Of a DNA stretch of 64,000 nucleotides, positions 1-9,252 are shown piece by piece. The stretch is from Gordoniibacillus kamchatkensis (lineage in GTDB: Bacteria > Bacillota > Bacilli > Paenibacillales > NBRC-103111). Position 1 is the stretch's first letter. Every line of letters starts with the position of its first letter. The stretch is taken from positions 62,001 to 126,000 of the forward strand of contig NZ_JXAK01000001.1 in the NCBI RefSeq assembly GCF_000829455.1, in the 5' to 3' direction. Below the pieces are notes generated by a model that was not told the DNA's origin, did no database searches, and saw only the letters and a program-made list of their open reading frames with translations. A program made the position numbers and the translations under genes.

Positions 1-18
1 GCCTTGCGCGCATGGCGG

Positions 19-1653
19 TCAGGCGCTGCCGGGCACCCGCCGGATTCGTCCGAGCAGCTTCTGCAGCGGACGGGGAAGCTTGCCGAGGTCATCCTTCGTG
101 ACGACGCGAAACAGCACGAGCAGCACGCCGTACAGCAGCACAGTCCAAGCGCTGACCGCTATAGCGCTGACCAGCTCGTTCCAGCGATAGTAGCCAAACA
201 GATGGACGGCGCCGTGCAGCCACGCCTCAAGCGGCATCCCCGTCGCGCATATGACGGCAACGGCGAGCAGCAGGCTGATCCACCGTTTGCCGAGCACACG
301 GAACGCGATTTCCCGGCGCAGCACGATCAGGTTGAACGCGGTCATGGCGATGAAGCACGCCCCGGTCGCGATGAGCAGGCCGTATACGCCGAGCTGTCCG
401 GCCAAAGCGAAGTTGCCGGCCAGCTTGACGGCGATGCCGACGCCTACGCTGACCATGAGCGGCTTCATTTTGCCCATGCCCATCAGGACGGCGCCTGACG
501 TCTGCATCATGATCTGGAACAGCGCGCTGGCGGTCAGCAGGCTGATCATGTAAGGCCCGTTGGCATACCCGAACGAGCTTGTCTCATAGCCGAAAATCGC
601 GCCGTCGATCGGTCTGGCCGCGATCGCGATCAGCAGCACGGCCGGCAGCCCCGACAGCAGCGACAGCTGCAATACGCGCGACGTTTGCAGCTTTACCTGC
701 TCCAGATTGCGGCTGGAATAGGCGGACGAAATAATCGGCACGACGGACTGGCTGAGGGCAATGGCGAGAATGATCGGAATGCCGGCTAGCGACTGCGCCC
801 GGCCTGTCAATATGCCGAGCAGCTCGCGCCGCTGCTCGTAATCGAACTGGCCGCTGAGCAGCGGATGGATCGACGAAGAATCGATATTGTAAATGAGCGT
901 AACCGTTATCGAGTAGATGACGATCGGCACCGACAGCCGCAGCAGCTTGCCGTAAATTTGTTTGTACGGCAGGCGGACCAATGCGTCGGCAGACGCCGTC
1001 ACGGAAGGCCCCGCCGCCGTCCGGTCGCGCCGCCGCAGCTTGGCCATGTAGTACATCATAACGGCCAGCGCCGCCACGCCGCCGACGACACCGCCGAACG
1101 AGGCGCCGGCGATCGCTTCCACTTCGCCGACGTGCAGCAGCGCATAAGCGAGCCCGACGGCGACAACGAGCCGGAACACCTGCTCCACAATTTGCGAAAT
1201 GCCGTTCGGCATCATATGCTGCCGCCCTTGGAAATAGCCGCGCATAACGGCGATCAGCGGGAACATCAGCAGAGCGGGAGCGATGGCCCGCGTCGCGGGA
1301 ATCGCTTTCGGGTCGGCGGCGGCGTAAAACGGAGCGATGATATACAGCAGCACCGCCATCACCGCTCCGGCGCCGAGAGCGAACCAGACGGCGGCGCGGT
1401 ATATTCTCTCCGCCTCGTTATGCCGGCCGAGTCCGGTATGCTCGGACACAAGCTTGCTCAAAGCGCTCGGAATGCCGGCGGTGGCGATGACGAGAAGATT
1501 TTGATACAGATTGAACGCCATCCCGTACGAGCCCATCCCCTTGTCCTCCAGCAAGTAGACGAGCGGAATGCGCTGGAACACGCCGAGAAACCGTGCCACA
1601 AGCGCGGCTACGGCGAGAATGACGGTGCCTTTGACGAGCGAATCTTTCGACAA
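19..1653 (-). CDS. MATE/MOP-superfamily flippase, MurJ/SpoVB-like polysaccharide biosynthesis protein
   Basis: A 544-residue integral membrane protein with about 14 hydrophobic segments along its whole length, the usual size for the SpoVB/YtgP(MurJ) branch of the MOP exporter superfamily. Family-like stretches are AGIPSALSKLVSE near residue 60 and GYFQGRQHMMPNGISQ near residue 140, typical of Gram-positive lipid-linked precursor flippases. Known members flip lipid II or related undecaprenyl-linked precursors across the membrane; that this one does so is inference. The start is a TTG at 1653 (TTG TCG AAA GAT) preceded by GAAGGA at good spacing. Transcribed leftwards after the ThuA gene, but a terminator separates them. 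YtgP-like (MurJ) and SpoVB-like paralogues cannot be told apart by eye. Confidence 0.85.
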   Translation of the reverse strand: MSKDSLVKGTVILAVAALVARFLGVFQRIPLVYLLEDKGMGSYGMAFNLYQNLLVIATAGIPSALSKLVSEHTGLGRHNEAERIYRAAVWFALGAGAVMAVLLYIIAPFYAAADPKAIPATRAIAPALLMFPLIAVMRGYFQGRQHMMPNGISQIVEQVFRLVVAVGLAYALLHVGEVEAIAGASFGGVVGGVAALAVMMYYMAKLRRRDRTAAGPSVTASADALVRLPYKQIYGKLLRLSVPIVIYSITVTLIYNIDSSSIHPLLSGQFDYEQRRELLGILTGRAQSLAGIPIILAIALSQSVVPIISSAYSSRNLEQVKLQTSRVLQLSLLSGLPAVLLIAIAARPIDGAIFGYETSSFGYANGPYMISLLTASALFQIMMQTSGAVLMGMGKMKPLMVSVGVGIAVKLAGNFALAGQLGVYGLLIATGACFIAMTAFNLIVLRREIAFRVLGKRWISLLLAVAVICATGMPLEAWLHGAVHLFGYYRWNELVSAIAVSAWTVLLYGVLLVLFRVVTKDDLGKLPRPLQKLLGRIRRVPGSA

Positions 1654-1703
1654 CGTGCGTTCCTTCTTCCTGTGATGATGATCGGATGATAGCTTTGCCG
1701 AGC

Positions 1704-1741
1704 AAAAAACCGCCCCGCCGTTCGCATTCGGCGGAGCGGTC
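1704..1741 (-). terminator. Rho-independent terminator after the ThuA-domain gene
   Basis: On the minus strand ACCGCTCCGCCG and CGGCGGGGCGGT pair around a short loop and are followed by a run of six T. It lies directly after the stop of the ThuA gene and before the flippase start. Confidence 0.75.
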
Positions 1742-1747
1742 CCCGGC

Positions 1748-2470
1748 TTACTTGGACTTGATTTCCTCCAGCGGCTTATGGTTGCCGTAATAGTGCTTGG
1801 CGCCGCGGCTTTGGGCGGCCCACTTCACGCCGTTGGCGATGACCTTCAGCACGTTCTCGTTATAGTACGTCGGGTGCGTTTCGTGGCCCGGGCGGAAGTA
1901 AAACACTTTGCCGTTGCCGCGATGGTACGTCACGCCGCTGCGGAACACTTCCCCGCCTTCGAACCACGAGATGAAGACGAGCTCGTCGGGAGCCGGAATG
2001 TCGAAGTGCTCGCCGTACATTTCCTCGTGCTCCAGCTCGAAATATTGGCCCAACCCTTCGGCAATCGGGTGCGCCGGATCGACGACCCAGATGCGCTCCT
2101 TCTCGTTCGCTTCGCGCCATTTCAGATCGCAGGAAGTGCCCATCAGCTTTTTGAAAATTTTGGAGAAATGGCCGGAGTGCAGCACGACGAGCCCCATGCC
2201 GTCCCACACGCGCTTCTGCACGCGCTCTACGATGGCGTCATCGACTTTGTCGTGGGCCATATGCCCCCACCAGATCAAGACGTCGGTGCTGTTCAGCACT
2301 TCCTCGGTCAAACCGTGCTCCGGTTGCTGAAGCGTGGCGGTGCGGATTTCAAAGTCCGGTTGGGCGATGCCTTTGGCAATCGCATTATGGATCCCTTCCG
2401 GATATACTGCTCGCACTGCCTCGTGTGTTTGCTCGTGGACGTTCTCGTTCCATACAGTGACTCTAATCAT
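1748..2470 (-). CDS. ThuA-domain protein (trehalose-utilisation ThuA-like)
   Basis: A 240-residue soluble protein matching the ThuA fold, a class I glutamine-amidotransferase-like family. It opens with IRVTVWNEN, has [12 protein letters not shown] near residue 85, [15 protein letters not shown] near residue 125 and [13 protein letters not shown] near the C-terminus, all typical of the short ThuA proteins of Firmicutes. The biochemical activity of this subgroup is not settled; rhizobial ThuA helps in trehalose breakdown. It is probably a single-gene unit: a strong terminator follows it and the gene behind it (DUF456) ends about 40 bases upstream. Confidence 0.85.
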   Translation of the reverse strand: MIRVTVWNENVHEQTHEAVRAVYPEGIHNAIAKGIAQPDFEIRTATLQQPEHGLTEEVLNSTDVLIWWGHMAHDKVDDAIVERVQKRVWDGMGLVVLHSGHFSKIFKKLMGTSCDLKWREANEKERIWVVDPAHPIAEGLGQYFELEHEEMYGEHFDIPAPDELVFISWFEGGEVFRSGVTYHRGNGKVFYFRPGHETHPTYYNENVLKVIANGVKWAAQSRGAKHYYGNHKPLEEIKSK

Positions 2471-2508
2471 CCAATATCCATCTCCTTATTGATTTTTGAT
2501 CTATGTGG

Positions 2509-2999
2509 TTAACCTGCTGCAACCCAAATAATAAATATGACGATCATCACCGTTTGTAGTAGCAGCTTCACTACGGCGCCGGAGAAAAAGCCGACGACAG
2601 CGCCTATACCGGCCCGGACCGCCTCGTTCCACGACGCCCCGGCAAGCAGCTCGCCGAGCAGTGCGCCGGCGAACGGACCGATGAGCAGTCCGAAGGCGGG
2701 AATGACGAACGGGCGGCGATGATGCCGATCGTGCTGCCGATGACGGAGGCGCGGCTGCCGCCGAACTTCTTTACGCCAATGGCGCTGACCGCGTAGTCGG
2801 CAACCAGCAGCGTGAGCGCGAGGGCCGCCTCGATGATCCAAAACCAGACGCCGAACGGAGCGAAGCTGACCATAAAGCCGTAGGCGAAAAAGGCGGCGAC
2901 GATCGCCACCGCGCCCGGCAAAACCGGTACGACCGCCCCGGCCATGCCGACCGCGAACAAGGCGATAACGACGATCCAGGCGATGACCGTGAGAACCAT
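2509..2999 (-). pseudogene. DUF456 family membrane protein, frameshifted
   Basis: Two overlapping reading frames together give a normal DUF456 (YqgC-like) small membrane protein of about 163 residues. The first frame runs from ATG 2999 (RBS GCGAGGAG) through VPVLPGAVAIVAAF to GSTIGIIA. The second resumes at PFVIPAFGLLIGPFAGALLG and ends WVAAG at 2509. The break is near 2710, where one extra G in the coding strand (GCCGCC to GCCGGCC) would restore IAGPFVIPA. Four to five hydrophobic segments are visible. Function of the family is unknown. The break is likely a sequence error because both halves keep the family's conserved residues. Confidence 0.75.
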
Positions 3000-3294
3000 A
3001 GGCGCTCCATCTCCTCGCTTCTCTAGTAGAACGCTTGCATACGCGGCATCCTTTCCGGTTTTACCGGAAAACCTCCTGCTATTTACGGCTCATTTACCCG
3101 GATTTTTTTATTTAACGGGAAAACCTCCCGATAAGTTGCCAGCTTCCCGGATTTTCGAGAGCAGACTTAAATATATATGGAGCTTTTCCCGCTAAACTTC
3201 CCGAGCCGCTGCAGTTCACGCAAATACCGTCGTTTTTTCCAGTTATTGCGGGAGCCGCGGTTTGACGAAATAACAGTTTTTGCAATTCGTTCCG
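3000..3294. repeat. Non-coding spacer with degenerate CGGGAAAACCTCCCG-type palindromic motifs
   Basis: No gene is visible. The stretch contains several related short palindromic pieces: ACCGGAAAACCTCC near 3060, AACGGGAAAACCTCCCG near 3115, TTTTCCCGCTAAACTTCCCG near 3185, and TTGCGGGAGCCGCGGTTTG near 3245. They resemble the TTAACGGAAC-type pieces at 32.4-32.6 kb in style. Function is unknown. Confidence 0.4.
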
Positions 3295-4125
3295 CTAGTA
3301 CTCCTTCGGCGCTGTGACGATATTGTTGCCCTGCGCGGGCCGATCGCCGTCATCGTGCTCGCCTGGCCATGCCCGGCCTTGCAATATGTATTCGCGAATC
3401 ACTTTGGCGACCCCATGCTCGTCGTTGGTTACGGTGACAATGTCGGCCGCTGCCTTGACGCTCTCTTGCGCATTGCCCATCGCTACGCCGAGACCGGCTT
3501 CGCGAATCATGGACAGGTCGTTCTCGCTGTCGCCCATTGCAATCACTTCGTCCATCTCGATGCCGAGCATGTCGCATACGGCCCGTATGCCGCTTGCTTT
3601 GGAAATGCCCTTCGGATTGAGCTCCAGGTTGCATGGATGGGAGTTCGTTATTTCCAGCGTGCCCCAGCTTTCCAGCGTCTGCCGAATATGGGCCAGCTTC
3701 GCTTCCTCTTCCGTATAATACCCGAATTTGAGCCAGCGGATGTCGTCGACAGACTCCGTCCAGCCGTCCTTATTGAAAATGCCTTCGACCGCGTAAGCCC
3801 AATACCACGTATCGAGCTCGACCGCCATTTGATGCATCGCCTTCAGCTCGCTCGTCGGCAGCAGCACGCGCTGCAGCAGCTCCTTCGGGCTTTTCCACAC
3901 TTCGCTGCCGTTCACGGCCACGATCGGCGTCGCAAGGCCCAGCTCCTCGATGTACGGGGAGGCGCTTTGCACGCCGCGCCCGGTCGAAACCATGACGGTC
4001 ACCCCGGCGTCCAGCGCGGCGAATATCGCCGCCCGGTTTTCGGCGCTAATTTGTTTTTCTTCGTTCAGCAGCGTCCCGTCCATGTCGAGAGCAACCAGCT
4101 TGTACGTTGGCACGGATCGTTCCAT
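3295..4125 (-). CDS. Cof-type HAD-IIB family hydrolase
   Basis: A 276-residue cytosolic phosphatase of the haloacid dehalogenase superfamily, subclass IIB. Motif I is LDMDGTLLNE at residues 12-21 (nucleophile and acid/base Asp), motif II is MVSTGRG near residue 46, and motif IV is AMGDSENDLSMI near residue 205, followed by GVAMGNA. This motif order is diagnostic for Cof-type sugar-phosphate or flavin-phosphate phosphatases; substrate cannot be assigned. The protein ends in an unusual charged tail after the fold. It sits directly downstream of asnB on the same strand (gap of 15 bases), so it may be co-transcribed. Confidence 0.9.
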   Translation of the reverse strand: MERSVPTYKLVALDMDGTLLNEEKQISAENRAAIFAALDAGVTVMVSTGRGVQSASPYIEELGLATPIVAVNGSEVWKSPKELLQRVLLPTSELKAMHQMAVELDTWYWAYAVEGIFNKDGWTESVDDIRWLKFGYYTEEEAKLAHIRQTLESWGTLEITNSHPCNLELNPKGISKASGIRAVCDMLGIEMDEVIAMGDSENDLSMIREAGLGVAMGNAQESVKAAADIVTVTNDEHGVAKVIREYILQGRAWPGEHDDGDRPAQGNNIVTAPKEY

Positions 4126-4140
4126 CTCCTCTCTATCCGG

Positions 4141-6021
4141 TCATAAAGCAGTGGCGACGGCGGGCTGCGGCAGCTCCTGCATGTAGGTGCGGTGCCACAG
4201 CGCGAAAATGTACAGCGTCCACAGCCGGCGCGCATAGTCGCCTTGTCCGCTGCGGTGCGCCTGCGCCATCTGCTCGACCCGCTTCAGATCGACGTAAGGC
4301 TCGATGCCGCCGGATCGGATCGTCTCCAGCACATCGCCGCCGGCCGCGCCTTGCAGCCAATCCTTAAGCGGCACCGGGAAGCCGAGCTTGGGCCGGTTCA
4401 GAATGAAATCCGGAATGATGCCCTCCATCGCCTTGCGGAATATGTGCTTCGTCGTTCCGTCCGCAATCCGGTACTTGGCCGGAATGCGGCGCGCCACTTC
4501 GAACAGTTCTTTGTCGAGGAACGGCACGCGCAGCTCGAGCGAATGGGCCATCGTCATTTTGTCGGCTTTCATGAGAATGTCGCCCGGCAGCCACAAGTTC
4601 ATGTCGATATACTGCATGCGCGTCACCGGATCGAGATGCTTCGTTCGCGCATAGTAGTCGCCGGCGATGGCGAACGGATTTTTGTACGAGCCGAGCGCCT
4701 CCCGGCCTGCTTTCACGAGCTCGGCCTTCATATCCTCGCTGAAAATTTTGGCGTTGCCGAGGAAACGCCGCTCCAGCGGCGTCGTACCGCGCAGCACGTA
4801 ATTGCGTCCGGGGGTGCCGCCGGGGAGCATAAGCGCTAGCCGTCTCAGCACCGCCCGCAGCGGGTCGGGCAGCCGTTCGATCGGCCGCAGCGCGAGCGGT
4901 TCGCGGTAAATGCGGTAGCCGCCGAACAGCTCGTCCGCGCCTTCGCCGGAAAGAACGACGGTGACGTGCTCCGCCGCGAGGCCCGCGACATGGTACAGCG
5001 CGATCGCGGACGGATCGGCGACCGGCTCGTCCTGATGCCATACCGCAGTCTGCAGCGTAGCGAAGAAATCGCGCTGCGTAATGACTTTGGCGTAATGGTC
5101 CGTGCCGAGCGCCTCGGCGGTTTGGCGGGCGATGCCGGTTTCGTTGTTCGGCCCTTCGAAGCCGACAGAGAACGTGCGGATCGGCTCGATGTTCCGCATA
5201 TGGGTAGCGATGGCGGTCGAGTCGATGCCGCTCGACAAGAAGCAGCCCCGCTGCACGTCGCTGACCATATGGTGAATGACGGAATCCTTCAGCGTTTCGC
5301 GGATTTGCTCGACGTATTCGGCGAACGGCCGGTCGACCGGCTCGAACATCGGATCCCAGTAGCGTCTAATGTCGACGGTGCCTTCTTCCGGATATACGGT
5401 GACCGTATGTGCCGGCGGCAGCTTGCGGATGCCCTCGAACATCGTATCCGGCTCCGGCACGTACTGGAACGTGAGATAGTTCAGCAAGCTTTCCGTGCGC
5501 AGCTTGCGCTCCACCCCGTCCGCCGCCAGTATGCTCTTGATTTCCGAGCCGTAAATGAACGATTCGGGCGTATGCCGGTAATAGAACGGCTTGATGCCAA
5601 AATGGTCCCGCGCCCCGAACAGCTTGCGCTTGCGGCGGTCCCAGATGACGAAGCCGAACATGCCGCGCAGCTGCTTGACGCAATCTTCTCCGTACTCCTC
5701 GTACAGGTGCACGATCACTTCGGTATCGCTGTGCGTGCGGAACTGGTGCCCGCGCTCGATCAAGGTGGCGCGAAGCGCTTTGTAATTGTAAATTTCCCCG
5801 TTGAACGTGATCCAGACCGACTCGTCCTCGTTGGCGAGCGGCTGATGCCCTTCCGCGATGTCGATGATCGACAGCCGGCGGAAGCCGAGGCCGACGTGCG
5901 GCTCGCGCAAAAAACCGGAGTCGTTCGGCCCCCTATGTACGATGACGTCGGTCATTCGCTGCAAAAGCTCCTGCGACGGTTCTTTCGGTTCGAAGTAAAT
6001 GAGGCCGGTAATGCCGCACAT
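4141..6021 (-). CDS. asnB: Asparagine synthase (glutamine-hydrolysing), AsnB/AsnO type
   Basis: A 626-residue class II glutamine amidotransferase that makes asparagine from aspartate, ATP and glutamine. The mature N-terminus MCGITGLIYF gives Cys2 as the glutaminase nucleophile, and FNGEIYNYK near residue 75 is the glutamine site. The synthetase domain carries the PPi-loop as SSGIDS near residue 262, then LSGEGADELFGGY, and ends LWTLYIFALWHRTY. The SSGIDS form and the length resemble the sporulation-linked B. subtilis AsnO more than AsnB. The ATG at 6021 is chosen because GGGAGGAAAGG stands just upstream. The open frame continues without a stop into the upstream PBP gene, which is an accident of that gene's frameshift. 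Confidence 0.92.
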   Translation of the reverse strand: MCGITGLIYFEPKEPSQELLQRMTDVIVHRGPNDSGFLREPHVGLGFRRLSIIDIAEGHQPLANEDESVWITFNGEIYNYKALRATLIERGHQFRTHSDTEVIVHLYEEYGEDCVKQLRGMFGFVIWDRRKRKLFGARDHFGIKPFYYRHTPESFIYGSEIKSILAADGVERKLRTESLLNYLTFQYVPEPDTMFEGIRKLPPAHTVTVYPEEGTVDIRRYWDPMFEPVDRPFAEYVEQIRETLKDSVIHHMVSDVQRGCFLSSGIDSTAIATHMRNIEPIRTFSVGFEGPNNETGIARQTAEALGTDHYAKVITQRDFFATLQTAVWHQDEPVADPSAIALYHVAGLAAEHVTVVLSGEGADELFGGYRIYREPLALRPIERLPDPLRAVLRRLALMLPGGTPGRNYVLRGTTPLERRFLGNAKIFSEDMKAELVKAGREALGSYKNPFAIAGDYYARTKHLDPVTRMQYIDMNLWLPGDILMKADKMTMAHSLELRVPFLDKELFEVARRIPAKYRIADGTTKHIFRKAMEGIIPDFILNRPKLGFPVPLKDWLQGAAGGDVLETIRSGGIEPYVDLKRVEQMAQAHRSGQGDYARRLWTLYIFALWHRTYMQELPQPAVATAL

Positions 6022-6080
6022 GCTGCCTTTCCTCCCTATGCCATGCGAAACGGGCTTAACTTCGTTAACTTTGACAATTA

Positions 6081-6109
6081 AGTATACCACAACCCGCTGC
6101 GTTACTAAA
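6081..6109 (-). promoter_or_regulatory. SigA-type promoter for asnB
   Basis: Minus strand TTTAGT, 17-base spacer, TATACT, with an upstream TG giving an extended -10. It ends about 60 bases before the asnB ATG. Confidence 0.45.
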
Positions 6110-6201
6110 AATGCAAAAAAGGCGCCTGCGGTTGACGCCTGCGGCTGTTTGCGGCGGTCTGCGGCCTTTGGCGCACTTGCAGCGGACTTTTTGCGGCAAC
6201 A

Positions 6202-6236
6202 GAAAAGAGGAGCCTGCCACAGCGCTCCTCTTTTCG
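6202..6236 (-). terminator. Terminator after the penicillin-binding protein gene
   Basis: Arms AAAAGAGGAGC and GCTCCTCTTTT surround a 10-base loop on the minus strand, directly after the PBP stop codon and before the asnB promoter. Confidence 0.65.
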
Positions 6237-6241
6237 CCTCC

Positions 6242-8343
6242 TCATTGCGCGGCCTTCGCCGTGCCGTCTCCTCCTGACGCCGGTACGGCCGCCTGCTTGC
6301 CGGCCGCTGCCGGAGCGCCTTTCGGGACGCCGTCGAGACCGATGTACTGGTCGTATGCATCGAAAATTTTGCGCGCGATCGGACCTGCGCCCCAAGCTCC
6401 GAAGCCGCCTTCGGGCACGACGACAGCGACGGCCAGCGTCGGCTTTTCCAGCGGCGCGAAGGCGACGAATACAGCGTTGTCGACCGTGCCGCCGCTGACT
6501 TGCTGCGTCGATGTGCCGGTTTTCTGGCCACATTGTACGGGAAGCCGTCGAACCCTTCCACGTGCACCTGCGCCATTCCTTTGTATATCGCCTGCCAATA
6601 CTCGTCGGGGAACTTCGTCTCGTCGAGCACGACCGGATCGGGCTTTTTCAGCAGCGTGCCGTCGTACGTCGTAATTTTGTCGACGAACAGCGGCTTCATC
6701 CGTTTGCCCTTGGTCGCCAGCGCTGTGGCATACTGCGCCAGCTGCAGTGTCGTGGCCTTCTCGTTCTGTCCCCACGACGCATAAATAAGCGCCGACTGCG
6801 GGCTATCCTTCTTGGCGTTGGCGTAAAACTCCAGCTGCTTGTCGTCCGCATACTCGCGCGGCAAGCCGCTGCCGGTCGATACCCCGATGCCGAATTTGCG
6901 CAAATACCCGGCGAGAATATCCATGCCGTTCTTTTTGTTAAAGTACAGCGGATTGCCGATCATGGCCGACATGAACGTGTTGGACGAATGCTCGATCGCC
7001 GTCGAAGCGTTCAGCGGGCCGTACGCGGCGCGATCCGAGTTGGTGATCTGAGCCTGGCTTCCTTCCTTGCCGAACTTGAACACGCCGGTGTCGTAATACG
7101 TGTCCCGCAGCGTAAACAGCCCTTCGTTCAAACCTACGAGCACGGACAGCGGCTTGATCGTCGAACCCATATATACGATGGAGAACGGATGCTTCCGCAT
7201 CTCATCCGCCGAATATTCCGGATACGCCGTGGAAATCGTTCCGTTGTTGACCCGGTATTGGAGCGTCTTCCACTGGTCCTCGGTTACGCCTCCCGTCCAA
7301 ACGTTCGTGTCGTAGTCCGGATAGCTGGCCATCGCCACAACGCGTCCCGTATTGACTTCCATCGCCACTGCGTATCCTGTCTTGGCGTTGGCGCCGTATT
7401 TGGCATACGGATTGTTCCGCGCCTCGGACGAATGCAGCCAGTTGATCTGATCGGCGATAGCTGCTGGGTGGCAAGCTGGACGTCCTTCTGGATGGTCAAG
7501 TACAGGTTGTTGCCTTTTTGCGGCGGCGTTACCGTCACCCGGCCGGTAATTTTGCCCAGCACGTTGACCGGGTACGTTTTTTTGCCGTTTTTGCCGCGCA
7601 GCTCGGTCTGGTACATCTCCTCGATGCCGTCAAAGCCGACGTATTCCGAATCCAAATACTCCGCCGTGTTCTCCTTGCTCTTGTAGAAGTCCAGTCCCTG
7701 CGGTCCCCGCGCCGTTGCGTACGGACGCAAGTAGCCGACGAGCTGGGAGGCGATAATCGGGTCGCTTGAGTATTTGCGGATGCTTTCCTCCGTCACTTCG
7801 AGCCAGCGCAGCTTCGTCGCGGTGTTCGAGAATGTAGGCGACCTCTTTGTCCGTCAGAGGCGTCTTGATGCGCCGCGGCACGTTGTAATAGCTCGGGTCG
7901 CGGGCCTTGTTCTTGTTCAGATCGTAGCCGACGTCCATAAGCGAAATGATGTCTTGCGCCGTCGGCTGCTTCTGCGTCTTGTCCCCGTACGTTTGGAAAA
8001 TGTCGGCCAGCCGCTTCGCCAGCGCGATGACTTCGTCCTGCGACTGGTTAACCTCGACGCGGAAGTAGAGCGATTGCACCGGCTTCGTGTATGCGATCGG
8101 ATAGCCGTTCAAATCGTAAATGTTGCCGCGGATCGGGGCGATCGGGGTGGACTGCGTAATGCCCGACGTCTCCTTGTCTTTCAGCTGCTTCCCTTCCACG
8201 AATTGCAAAATGGCCAGCTTGACGATCAGCACGGAAAATAACAAAAAAATACAAAAGAAAAAGCCGTTGATCCGAAATGAAAAATGCCCTCGGTTTTCCC
8301 CTTCCCGCTTATGCGGATCGCCCGTTATCGTTCCCTTGCTCAC
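6242..8343 (-). pseudogene. Class B penicillin-binding protein (PBP2-type transpeptidase), three frameshifts in this sequence
   Basis: Three overlapping frames join into one class B PBP of about 700 residues. The N-terminal part (from ATG 8343) has a short cytoplasmic tail, one membrane anchor (FFFCIFLLFSVLIVKL) and the start of the dimerisation domain (PIRGNIYDLNGYPIAYT). The transpeptidase domain carries the SxxK motif as STIK (near 7160), the SxN motif as SSN (near 6985) and KTGTS near 6520. Breaks occur near 7812 (one extra base), 7460 (one missing base; CAGCAGCTATC should be CAGCAGGCTATC) and 6522 (one missing base). All catalytic motifs survive in their proper frames, so the gene is probably intact in the organism. 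The role would be peptidoglycan cross-linking during elongation or sporulation. Confidence 0.85.
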
Positions 8344-8451
8344 GGGCCGCCCTCCTCCTTTCCTACTACATCAGAACGTATAAGCTGCGCCTATACTTAG
8401 GCTGATTCCGCTACGGTAAACGCGCACGTCCCAATGGACGGCGTAAGCCGT

Positions 8452-9180
8452 TTATCCTTGCCCGATCAGCTCGCCGAGCGACCGTATCCCTTCTCCGCTA
8501 TGAAAGTCGTAGCGAATGATTTTGAGCGCGTCGATGCCGGCCTGCGCCGGAGCCCAAATATCGTTGCGGTCGTGGTCTCCGATGTAAAGAATGTCGTCCG
8601 CGCGCAGCCCGGAACGTTCCAGCGCCAGCCGGAAAATGGCCGGATCCGGCTTCTCCAGCCCGACTTCCGTCGACACGATCACCGGATCGAAATAATGCAA
8701 AATGCCTTTCGCCTGCAAAATGCCGCGCAGCGTCGGCGCGAAGTTGGACACAACGCCTAGGCGGAAGCCGCGCGCCTGAAGCTCCTGCAAGCACGGCTGC
8801 ACATCCGCAAACAGCTCGTAGCTGTCCGCTGCCGTGAAAATGTCGTACAGCTCGTGGCAGCAACGGTGCACGTCATCCGCAGACAGCTCCCGGTGCAGCT
8901 CGAGACTTCGCAGGATATGATCGTATACCCGAACCCAGAAAGCCCTGTCGGACTCGGGCGTCACTTTGTCCACGCGCTCGGCTGGACGGTCGTAATAAAA
9001 CAGGCGGAACGAGCTCGTAAACTGCCGCTCCAGCTGCTCCGGATCGCGCCGGAGCGAGCGCGCGAGCAAGTAGTCGTGCAGGATGATCCGCGCCGCCGGA
9101 ATCGTCATCAGCGTATCGCCGACGTCGAAGCAGATCATTTTATAGTCGTGCAGCGGTTTCTTCAGCAAGTCGTGCAGCAT
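8452..9180 (-). CDS. HAD family hydrolase (subfamily IA, phosphoglycolate-phosphatase-like)
   Basis: About 242 residues of HAD superfamily with a large helical cap. Motif I is CFDVGDTLM, motif II is GVVSNFAPT near residue 145, the Lys motif is GLEKPDPAIF, and motif IV is LYIGDHDRNDIWAPAQAG. The combination points to subclass IA phosphatases; the substrate is unknown. The chosen ATG at 9180 (MLHDLLKK) has GGGGAGA about 9 bases upstream; the frame extends 18 codons further to 9234 but those upstream ATGs lack a well-placed RBS. The gene lies between the transglutaminase-like gene and the PBP gene, all on the minus strand. Confidence 0.85.
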   Translation of the reverse strand: MLHDLLKKPLHDYKMICFDVGDTLMTIPAARIILHDYLLARSLRRDPEQLERQFTSSFRLFYYDRPAERVDKVTPESDRAFWVRVYDHILRSLELHRELSADDVHRCCHELYDIFTAADSYELFADVQPCLQELQARGFRLGVVSNFAPTLRGILQAKGILHYFDPVIVSTEVGLEKPDPAIFRLALERSGLRADDILYIGDHDRNDIWAPAQAGIDALKIIRYDFHSGEGIRSLGELIGQG

Positions 9181-9252
9181 GTGTTCGCGCTCTCCCCGAT
9201 ATCCGTTCTCTCTTTCGTTCATTGTACCATACAAGCGGCCGGCATTCCTCCG

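Noticed and set aside
4141-7368. A single 1075-residue open frame spanning asnB and half of the PBP gene
   Set aside because: It is not a fusion. The PBP gene is thrown into the asnB frame by a one-base error near 6522; asnB has its own RBS and ATG at 6021 and the PBP has its own terminator.
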